Positions 37,201-49,200 of a stretch of 64,000 nt of DNA are shown here, piece by piece. The notes beneath the pieces are model-generated. The model was not told where the DNA came from, ran no database searches, and worked only from the letters and a program-made list of their open reading frames with translations. Where the stretch lies: assembly GCA_029964075.1 (NCBI GenBank), contig CM057140.1, positions 6,466,643-6,530,642 of the forward strand, given 5' to 3'. Position 1 is the stretch's first letter. The number at the start of each line of letters is the position of its first letter. The translations under genes were made by a program, and so were the position numbers. The DNA is from Patiria pectinifera. Taxonomy: Eukaryota; Echinodermata; Asteroidea; Valvatida; Asterinidae.

Positions 37201-40200
37201 AACCTTCGATATTTGTGAGTATTAACGAATATATATTTGTTTAAATAAGATATCGTTACACAATCAGTACATAGATATTTTACCATTAATTGACCACTTT
37301 TGTGCAGCTTGGGACGTGCTTTGTTAATTCGTGGTTTACAATAATGTCAATGCCAATTTAGAGACATTTAAAACAAAGACAACATTCAGAACAGATACAT
37401 TTAGCAATTTTGGTACTTAAGAGGGACTGACGGGGGCATTCGTATTGCGGTGTGAGAGGTGAAATTCTTGGATCGCTGCAAGACGACAGACTGCAAAAGC
37501 ATTTGCCAAGAAAGTTTTCATCAATCAAGGCGTGATTTTCGACAGAAAACTATCAATTTCAAGACAAAATGAATCTTCCAAAATTGATGTTGGTGGAGTT
37601 TCACAATTTGCTGCAGATCCTGTCCTGGGGATGGTTATAATGATAGGTGAAGCCGATGTGAATAGGCCGAATGTCTGGGCGAATGAGAACCTCCTCCTAC
37701 AACCCTCCCTTAATCACTCGAAACCACGGCCTATTGCATTCATGACTGGGTCCAAAAAGATAGATGATATAAAATTGCCACATCTGCAAAAGAAAAATAT
37801 GGAATGTTTTGGTTTAATCAGATTACTGGATAAAAACAAGATATCAACCATATCAGCCAAGGAATTGACTGGCCCGAAGGACATGAGGGAATTGTAAGTT
37901 TCTTTTTATTCCTTAACTGTTACTTTGTGCAAGCAGTAATGAGTAACGAAACAGAAACAAATCATGATGATACAGGAATGAATTTTAATGACTGAGGGGG
38001 GTTGGCTTTGCATTGACGTTAATATTTGCATGACCTATGACCGTTGGAAATTGTGTAAATATAAACTGAATTAACATTTTGCTTCGCGTTTCTTTAATCT
38101 ACAAGGGGTCTTGGCAGCAATAAGTTGAAGGAGCTCGGCCCAGATACCTTCAAAGGACTGCAGATTCGAGAAGTGTAAGAAACACTATAGGCACGGTGGA
38201 ATATGGGCTCAGTGCTCGGAAAGGGAGAGCAGCGTCTTAACTAAACACAGCAAAAAGAAGAAAGTCGACACTCATTGGAGGGGTCATATTTTTAATCTGA
38301 TCGTCTTATGATGACGTCATTTATGTATACCTTTGGGAAATTCCGTGACCTACATTTGTGTACCCCGTTTACTGCAAAATACTGTTAATCGTTCAAGATT
38401 GGCAACGGTTAATGAAAAACGGTGCAGTTTGAAAAGTTGCAACTTACGAGATACACGAAGACAAAATGCGAAATGCAAAAACGCATGCCCGTACTTCATT
38501 GGCCCTTATATGGTCTTCAGTGTCCAAACACAGAGCGGATGATTCAATTTCACGCGCTCCCATGTTTACAACCACTATGTGATCGATATTTCATGCAGTT
38601 CGTTTCGGGCAGTCCCGCAGGAATTTGCACTCGACTCGCGCTCTCTTTAAATTTGCAACGTTTGCAACTGCATTATTGTCAATATTAGACATTCTTACTG
38701 GGAATGTTGTGGACTTTTGAAGCAACCGCCGCTTAAGTCCTTATTCGTTGCATTACCTGTTCTCCTCCCTTTGTCTGATGACATCATGAATTTGAAACCT
38801 TGCCAAGTTCTTAGGAATATTGTGGACGTTTGAAGCAATACGCCGCTGGAGTCCTTATTCGTTACTTTACCTGGTGTTCTCCCCTAATATCAACATGCTT
38901 ATGTACACTGATAAGCATTGCTAAATCTCAACGTGTTACTCTTTTTACCTACAGGATATTTCATAACCTTTAAACTTTCTTCATCAATCAAAACCCCGCT
39001 CGAATTTTTAACCCGTTGTCTCAAACTTCACGTGTTAAATTACCGTTGCCGCACGCGCGTTTACCCTGACCCAACGTAAGGGGAACCCTTCTTCCCCATG
39101 GCCCAATTGAATGATGTCGTCGTGTGTCATGAGTGACTCTACATCACAATACCTAGTGTCCGGTCCTGCCCTATAGGCTAAACGATCTTGGGTATTATTC
39201 ACATGTTTTGGCATTACAGGCGGATGGACGAGAACGATGTGCAAGTGTTAAAGGCATACACTTTCGGCGGAGTCATCTCCTCCATGTGAGTATACATGTA
39301 GGTCGTGGTGAGTAGAGAACTCAATAATAAGAAAGGCCTTCAGAGAATGAATTGATGCTCGTTTCTTTGTAATGCAGATGTCTACCAAAGGTGATTTGCT
39401 CAAACATTACAACTGGTACATGTCATGTTACTGTAGAATGATATTTCGAGAATGAAGTACACATAACATATTATACTTTCAATTAAGAAGGCATAAGAGC
39501 TTTATTATTGTTTAGAACAAATACCAGAGATAACCCTGACGATTTGTTTATTATAGGCACACATTTTGCATTTAAAGTGTTTTGAATAAGAGGTATAATG
39601 AAGGGCAAAACCTAATTTCATCACCCCGGCGCAAAAGGTCCATCTTAGGCTAAAAAAAAAAAAATATTCGGTCACTGGTCAGACCAAAAGTCCGGAATTG
39701 ACGCGGCCACGCGGCTTTTTTTAGCTGTTTCGGTGACACACCGAAACAGCTCTTGTTTTCGTTAAGATTTTTTTTTTTCTTTTTTCTTTTTTTTTTTTTT
39801 TTTCTTCTCCTTTTTCAGAGAGTGTGGCGTCACCACCATGATTGTTGACTGACTGACTCACCGACTGATTGTGGGAAGAACAAAAAGAGAGTCTTCTATG
39901 TATATACCTGCCTGACTTAATGACTGCATGTCTCTCGTGAGCCAGGCAGTGCAATGAATGTGCTCCAACCCCTTAGTGTAGACACTATTGATTGATGAAA
40001 AATATCATCCGGTGAATGGCCATTCAGAATCAGTTAAATAGTATGTTTGTGGTCTCTGGGACCAATTTGATCTAGATTTGCTTGTTCTTGTGTCTTGGAG
40101 GGTGACAATGCATATATCTAATAACAGCCAAGGTAAAAAGAATTACTTGAAAATAAATATGTCGGAGGACAATTGTTTCTCAAGTTCAACTTCGATACTT

Positions 40201-43200
40201 TACATGTATATATATCAAGTTGTGCTTTTGGGGCTTTTGACTCCTCATCAACAGTCCTTGCCACGACCTTCAACGTAACCTATACACTGATACCACGAAG
40301 CAAAACATTCCTTTCTAATACACAATGTACGCTATACAGAGGCCTACGATAACACCTCGAATGCACAATATTAATTTTCAGAAAAATTGCCCAGAATGAC
40401 TTGAAGGAGATACCGAAGAATAGTTTGATGGAACTTCCGTACCTAATTTCGCTGTAAGTACATTGTATGCCTTATTGTATGCCCGTTTTGTACAAACATT
40501 ATTATTTAGCCCTAACATTGCCGAGCAAAACCAATTTCATATGTTTTGTATTGATTGTACTAGCTTAGTTTTACATAGCAGTACGTACATACGCTTACTA
40601 ACATATTATAAGGAAACTTTACTGCTTTGCAAGCCACATAAAATTAGATCCAGATATATTGTTATCTTCATATCAACTTTTTACAGAGTTTTAATGAATA
40701 GCACGTCTCTTTCAAAATTATTAGTCCTAATACGCAGTTTATTGTTATTAATGGAAAATCCACTGTATTCCAACCTCGTCTCGAAGAGCTACTTTATTTT
40801 CAACCTCGTTTCCTATATTAACCTCTGTTTTGAAAACTTTTCCTCTGTATCCTGATTCGACACAGCAACAACAGAAAAAGATCATTGTCATTTATAAGGT
40901 TCACTTACTTCGGTCCGAACCTGTTTCGCCATCTTAGCTATGTCTCATTTCAAGGTACAGTCCATATAAATATCATTGGCAGCTATCCAACAAGTAACTG
41001 AAGATTTTCTTTGTTGAAAGGCATACTTGGTTTTAAGATAGTAATAGACTAAACACCACGAGGAATTATTCTTTCTGGCAAGCTGTCATGTTGAAGAATA
41101 TAATAAAATCAGTCCATTTCCAACGATGCGTCTAAAGACGCAATTTTAGTCATTTTCGTCAGCAGTTCCTGTTTAATTCGGTGAAGCCGTGAATTGATGC
41201 GCGTAGGGCATTAACACGACTTACACGCCTGCGGTTGTTATAATTCGTCGTTTCGGTTAGCGACATCATGCCATTTGTAGCTGCAATTGGGTGAAAGAAG
41301 ACGTGTCCCGGACGTTGATTTGGGGCGCAATTCAAAACATGGGGAACTTTTGAATAGAAATCCAGATCCTATAATATTGTTTTCTCGGAATAGACAGCAT
41401 TAAAGGGAATAAACATCATTTGCTTTTGCTGTAATTTTCAGAAATGGATGGAATTGGGGGGTTGGAAATATATAGCAAATATAGTTTCACTGACTTTTTT
41501 GAGGTTTTGGGTTCGAAAATGCTATAAAAACCAAGAAAAACAATCATTTTCCTGTAGTCTGGTTCCCTGACTCCATTTAAGAAGAAACAGAGCAGTTTAT
41601 ATATATTGGGGAACTGTAAGGTCAGGGAACCAGTCTAGCTGGCTTGTACCCGTTCATAGGTGTGTAATCAATTGCAAACAAGTGCGATAGTCAACTGGGG
41701 CCAGTACTTGAAAAAAAACAATTTTTTTGCCAACGCTGATCGGCTGATCAGCGTTGGAAATTGGTACAAAAATACCACTTTTCTTGAAAATGACAGTATA
41801 CCAGGTACCATGACTTTACAGGATGCTTTACACTGTCATTCACTATTAGTCCAGCAAGGTATTTCAAAATGATTTGGTAGTTTTATTTTTTGAAGTTTGC
41901 AAATGTTGTATTTTCCCTTTAACTGAGCTAAAACTTCCTCAGGTTAGTTATTCAGTGTCCGTCTTAAGATTTGAGCACTTTTGATGCTTCAAACGAACAT
42001 AGTGCACAAGTTACAATGATGTACTCTACCTCTTAAATATATACTAAAAAAATAGCACTTGAAAATGTGAATATGAGGCAAAACTCGAATATAACCACCG
42101 TTTATTAAAACCTAACTGTATTTTCTCTGTTTTTACATAGCGATTTGACCGGTAACAGCATTGACAAGCCCTTCGAAATTCCGGAGTCTGTGGTGAATTT
42201 GTAAGTACAACACGTATACAACATTACATATTGAACTGCCTCTTGACATTGTATATCACTGGTATTTTCACATCAAAACAAAAGTCACTTCGCGGTCTCA
42301 ATTGTGAAGATAACCAATTTCAAAACATTCTCTTCTTATATAACACTTTAACAATGGGAATACGTTCACCTGTTGCTCTTAGATACGCTAGTAGAAATCA
42401 ACTGCAAGACATCGACTTGGTCATGAAAAACGGAGTTAAGCTACAGATAGTGTGAGTCAATATTAATTGCTTAATGTTCGTCAATTATTCAAATAGATGA
42501 AATTTACTCACGCAGATCAATCACTCACGCCTTTCGACTTTTAAAATGTTTAAGTTCTTCAAGATAGTTAGTTTGCGAATTCGATAAGTTATTTGACGCG
42601 TAAATGGGAAATGGGAAATTGCTTTGATTCTGAGGATTAAATCACTGTAACTGTGATTTTTTATCACCACAAATTATGTTGTTCATTGAGATATGCAGAC
42701 TGGAAACTGATGACTTTATAAATGGGCGAAATGTGTACTGATTGTGTTGTATTATAATGAAGCTCTTGCGCCCAATCATAATACTGCCGCAGGGGATTTT
42801 GTCGTTGCGGATGATCAACGCAAAATAATTAACTTATGTGTCAACTTCGGCTTCTGTTCTAGGAATTTCGAAGACAACAGAATAAAGGCGATCGGTAACA
42901 ACACCTTTGCAAGATGTACCAAGTTGATAAATGTGTAAGTTCGCATATTACTGTTATATTTGGCGATTAAGACAGTGCCACTTTTGTGAAAGCAAAGTCT
43001 TATACCAATCTCGCCCAGGGCTTACTTTATTTTAAACCTCGTTGACAATAGTACGGGTGGGAAACATGTTTCTTGTATTGCGATTCGATATAGCTTTCAA
43101 AAATCATGTAGAGTCCAGTTATTAGATCAAGATGGACGAGTCAAATCGAGTCACAGTGTGTGGTCGAGTCGAGTTGAGTCAGTTACCCCTTAGGACACAA

Positions 43201-46200
43201 GTGCAGTCGGGTCGCTAAATTGAGTCCGATCTGACCAACTCTGCGGATCTGATTCCGAGAGAAATTATCCCATCTTCAACTTAAACACTACATACAAAAC
43301 CACACTGATTTAAGAGTCATTTCGATTTTTTTTTTATACTTTGTGGGATGAAAAGACTTTGGGAGCAAGTAACCAAAATAGAATTTTGAGGATGCAATGA
43401 TTCATTTTTTTGCGTTATTTTCAAAGGTCATCAAGCCAAACTGCGAAGTAATGTCACAACAGTAAATATATAACGACAAAGTATCATCCTTATCCTTTAC
43501 AAGGAAAAAATGAAAACACTTCTGAAAAATCCCCTTTATATTATTTTAGGCCCTATAATACAGCATGTTTTTACAACTATCAAAATTGCATGTTTTGCTC
43601 CATTTTTATCCCTCCAAAATGGCACTTGTCGGGCACTCTGAATAATTTCCCTTCGGCAATGGTTAGTTCAGACATTGGGTTTTTTTCATATCTTGTGAGA
43701 AAATCTTGGGTTATTGTATATCCTTTGTGTAGTAGCGCTCCAAAAATGGTAAATTTCCCAAAACCTTAAAAGGTGTATTTTCAGTGTTTCCTTTATGTTC
43801 AGTCATAACTTGTATAATTGGTATTGTTTATGAATCAAGCACATCTTCACACAAAAAGAATCAGACTTTGTATCATTTTTAGACAAGTGGATGAATAGTA
43901 GGTCGTGTTGTCTCACCCACACCTGGCTAGGCCCCGCCCACTCCCCCTTTGCCACCGAATGTATAAGTTGTATGTTGCATAACAAAACAAATGTAAATAA
44001 ATAATATGCAAGTGAACATTTCGAAATAACATAGTCTTCCTTTTCACAGCTTCCTCTCCCCCCCCCCAACCCCGGGGGCATTGCTAGGGGTTGAGGGTGG
44101 GGTGTGACCACCCACCAATAACTTGGCTTTGTCGGTAAAATCATTGTCACATGGGCAAACCTCATGTGTTTGCAAGCCGCAATGAATATTAATGGCCATA
44201 TCCATTGTCCTCTTATTGAAGTGCACCATTATTCAAATGTTGTCCAGTCCTCCCTTGGCCCCGCCCCTTCCCTTGCCACCAAATTAAGATTTTGATTTCT
44301 GCATGTATTTGCCTAAATTGAATTGTAAATACTAGATATCAATTTGCAAGTGAACCTTTTACAATCTACAAGAAATAGTAAGTGGACCGCATATTTCAAA
44401 CAAAAACTCTTTCACAGGAATTTGAACTCGAATGATTTGCCTGTTATTGAAGCAGGTACATTCAAGAGTTGCAGCGACCTCCAACATTTGTGAGTATACA
44501 ACTAAGACGCTTTACAAAAAAAAAAAAAAACGCCGTAAAAAATCACAGAGATAACTTATAAGGTTTCCATTTTTTATGGTTGATACTGTTGACAACATGA
44601 ATGTTTCAACGTTTGACCTTATTTTCGCAGTGTAGGCTGCGCTTGGCTTATTCGTGGGTTAGTCAAATTTCAGGGCCAACTTATAGACATCTTACTCAAA
44701 AGATAACATTCAGAAAAACAAATAAGCTATTTTGGTCCTAAATCCGAGATAAAATTTTCAACAGAGATCTATCAGCGCAAGGTTAAAGTGAATCTCTACA
44801 AAAAAGTATGTTGAGTTTCGATTTCTTTCCAAATATCCAGTTCAGGGGTTGGTTATAATGACAGTTTAAGGCGACGTGAATAGGCAGTATATCTTGGCAA
44901 ATGAGGGGGGATCTTCGCAGAGCGCCCTCAGGCGCTCAAAAACCAAAGCACTTCATTAAACTTCATTGGTTGCATGTTTCTTTCTTTCCCCGAAGGAATC
45001 TTTTAAGCAATCATTTGAAGGAACTCGGCCCGGATACTTTCGAAGGACTGGAAGCCCAACAAGTGTAAGAAACACTGACAGCACGGTGGACTTTGCACTA
45101 AGTGTGCCTAACTATCCGGTTCGTTAGTAACAACGTCATACATGCGCGCACAACACTGATAACTAGCTCCCAGTAGTCAGGGCTGTTAGGGCGTTTTAGG
45201 GGCTGTTTGGTTCAGATTCTTCCAAAATCACCAAATTCGGCACAGATGCCGTCCATACCATTCTATTTATGTGGAGTTATTGTGGAGTGTTGTGGTCCAA
45301 TGGTTACGGTGTTTGGCTCACTTGTTGCAGTACGTGGGTTCAAACCCGGACGGGAAACATGGCGCTTGTCTTCTTGGGCAAGACACTTTACTACAATTGC
45401 CTCTCTTCACCGATGAGAATAAATGGGTACCTGTGAAGGTAGAGACCAGATTGCGCTGATCTTGAGCTGCTGTAGAAACTGGTCACATGGCCTGATGAAC
45501 AGGGGTAATGAAGCCCTTTGAGAACGTTGGCATAAAGCGCTATATAACCTCAATATATTATTATTACAATTATTAGTATTATTATAAGATTTGAGGCTTT
45601 ACATGGTGGGGTATCGGTATCGTTGCGGTTTGCGGTAACACCATGTGGTAATAACTACTGCTTAGAAGATATTAGTTCTGAAAAGAACTTGTCCTGCTTA
45701 TTATCAACTTTGCTAAGTAGTTTTTTGTTCTGATAAGAACAGTCCTGCTGTAAGTTCTAAACGAACTTGTCTTTGGTCTCATCGTTTCGACTAGCCTGCT
45801 CTAGTAATCGTCATTATTATGACGGAATCATTAAAATGACATCAGATTTAGATTCTGTGAGCCCGAAAACCCATTAAAGAAGGTATTATTTAAAATGTTA
45901 GGTCGTTATTTTTTTAAAACTGTGATATATGAGCCGGCATTTTGGATTTTGCCAAAACAGCGGTCCCTTTGGGCGTCTGTCTTGCCTCAAATCGTTAAAT
46001 AAAATCAGAATGATTCAGATTTCTCGACCCCGAAAATACCTGGAAATTGGTAACATTTATGATTCTAGTTCATTTGGTTCAATTGACCTCCGACGCGGTT
46101 GGCGGCAACTTTGCCAATATGGCGGCCCCGCCCCACAAAATCGAAATAGTATGGTATTGTCGACATCTGTGCCGAATTTGGTACTTTTGGAAGAATCTGA

Positions 46201-49200
46201 ACCAAAATATCCCTAAGACCCCCGACTACATTGGATAAACGGGGGAGGTGCGTTAACTTCCGTTTCCATTCGCGCTATGCTACACCGTGTGAATTATGCA
46301 TGGTTGAATTGAGATGACGTCACACTAATGAACCGGATAAAATGGTTCATGCGCAAATGGTACACATGAAAGGGATACGTGCGCAAGTGGTACACGCGCT
46401 GATACAATGTGTTATTTCCTTTAGTTCAAATAACACGCGCAAATCAGTTACCTTGTCTTACCAGAATGTGTTTTAAACAGGTTTCACCATTTATGTGAGT
46501 TTTTTTTTTCCTTTTGGTGTACTTACAATATGGCGGGGAATTGTTAAGTCTTGACGGAGCGCAACAAAAACCTTTTCGAAATACTGAATTTCCCCATATA
46601 CGCAATGTACACAAGTAGAATTACCATTCGTGCATATGAATAATTAATTAGCCATAATTCCAAAACCCTTTGATGTATAGTGAGGAACCTTATTGGGTAT
46701 GTTTATGATTAATTAATCTATGTATGTACAGAGCTTCATAATTTGTTGTTACTCAATTGCCAAGATCCCTCCCTCCGTTTGAGAGATGGTCAAAATAACC
46801 CGGCTCTCTTAAGGTTAAACCTTGAAATTTATAAGTGCGTTTGTTCACATTTCTGGCATTACAGATTGATGCGATACAACGATGTGCAACTGTTTAAAGC
46901 ACATACCTTTGGTAAAAGCACCAAGCTCAACTTGATGTGAGTATGCATGCCAGTCATGGTAATTACTGTAAGGAGAAAAGCATTCAAAGAACGGTGGTCG
47001 TTTCTTCAAAATACAATTTTCTCTCTAGAATGTAATTTTGAAAATCTACTAAAATACGCCCAAACTATTACATGTATATAAATATTGAGGATATAAATGG
47101 TTATACTTTTAAACGGATAGCAGAGACAACCCTGAGGATTGGCTTATATATACGCACAAGTTTTGCCCTCAAAAATGGTTTGGATTAGAGGTTTTATCCT
47201 TTCAAAAAAAAAAAATATATATATATATCAATCACATTATTTTATTACCACACTGAAGTTTGTTATTTGTGAAAGAAAATATAGTTGTTAAAACTGCGTG
47301 TTCAATATTCAATGTCTTACAGAATTTTAGATGACAATCGAATCCCCGAGATTCCAGCTTATTTGTTTGTGGATCCCTCGAATAAACTACACAGGAAACA
47401 AATCGACACGTTGTGAGTATTACAGTACTCTGAAAAGATAATGGCGCACAGGTTTTGGGCATTGTTAAAAAAGTCTTACTTTTTACTTTTGGGGTCTTCG
47501 TTTTCAAGACTGAGTATCACAACAAATTGAACAGATTATAACTTCAACTTATCCAATAACAGTTGAATTGTTTTAGTAATGTGTGGGTTTTGTCTCTCAT
47601 GCTCTTTAGTTCTATTGCTAATAACGCAGTCAGCCGAGTTGCCATTGGAGCTTTTAATGGTGTTAAAAACTTCCAGAAGCTGTGAGTAAAATTAATCATC
47701 AACGTTACATACAAGAAAAAAAAGTGTTTTTTATCAAGTTTACGAATGCAGTGTTATAACAGTGGGCATTGGAATTTAAAACCGAGATGCATTATCATTA
47801 ATATTTCAACTCCTCAATTTGAACTCTGTAAAACTGTATTAGGAGAATGCAGAACAATCACCTAACGACTCTACCAGAGGGTTTGTTTGACGCGAAGACT
47901 GAAATCAGTCAAGTGTGAGTGCAGTACACTTCTTCTGATTTATGTTTCCATATGTCTTCATGACATCAAGTGTAGTAAATAATGCTATCATCGATCATAA
48001 CAGTATTACAGGCAACTTTTGTTTTATTATTGAAGGAACTTCCCAGACAGTTAGTCAAATATCTAAAGTCTATAAAATGTAGTCTTCCTTGAATGTAGGA
48101 CCTATTATAAAAATCCTTCCAACGAGATTCGTTATCATAACATATGAGACAAGAAGAACATTTTCAATCACGCGTATTAATTAGGTGGTCATTTCTATCC
48201 GTTTCTATCCCCTACAGGTTTCTAGCGGAGAACGATATCGATTTTCTACCAGAGAATTTGTTAGTTAACACATCAATAACCGAAATGATGTAAGATTTTT
48301 GACAGACATTTTTTTTTTGTTTCATGTATAACCAAAAACATATTTTAGCAACAATGAGCTATTTTCCTATACAATGCGCCAAAAACAAATAATTCCTTTG
48401 AAAATAAAAATACAGGCGGCATGCTGCTTTAGACAAATTAGTTTTTAAAAGAATAACTATATAACATCCGAGTCTGGGGTAGGATGGGCCTTGAGAAGGT
48501 GTCTTATTTTTGGGACAGTACATCTATCAATTTTAATAAATGGCCAAAATATATATTTGGTAATTAAATGGTCGTATACACAACGTGCCTAGATTCCAGC
48601 AGGCCGCACAAACCCCTTCAGATTGTTTCCCAAGAGGGACATTAATCAAGTCTATTTGTTGCAGTTCTCAACCCAGCCCTCCCTGTCAATAAAAGACAAT
48701 CCGACGAAAACAGACACCTTCACCTTGTCTAACCTTCATCTTGAATACACTTAAAGGAATTTTGAATTGAACCTACCTTTAATTTGCCTTTCTTTTCCCA
48801 ACATTTTCATATTTCGAAGTGACATTAGCTTCAATCGTCTCCCATCCATTCCTGATGGCTTATTTCGCAATCAGACTAAGCTAAAGAGACTCTTCATACA
48901 ACGCAATCAAATCAGGGTCCTCAACAGAGAGATGTTCAAGGATCTTCACTCCCTAAATTTACTGTGAGTGTTAATAGTTTCTTTTTTTATCAAATAAGAA
49001 ATCTATACACTGTAAAAAAAAATGCCCAAGATTTTACGGCAAAGCACTGTCAAAAGGGTTGCCAACAAAAACCGTTAAATGACGGTCACTCACGGGTTTC
49101 CTACGGTGACCGTAATTTTAATTCAAATTTCCCGTAAATGTAACGGTGATTTGCGGTAATGGAATACATAGTGGGGATGGCGTTGGGGCAGGGTGCAGGG

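Noticed and set aside
37532-37897. 121-codon frame treated as one exon
   Set aside because: Only its last 72 nt fit an LRR exon with proper splice sites. The upstream part matches intron sequence of copy 2.
40463-40855. 130-codon frame after exon 10
   Set aside because: It is intron sequence homologous to 17713-18150, where the frame is not conserved.
45294-45350. Functional tRNA gene
   Set aside because: A and B boxes are present but no cloverleaf can be closed. The sequence continues into a SINE body and L2-like tail.
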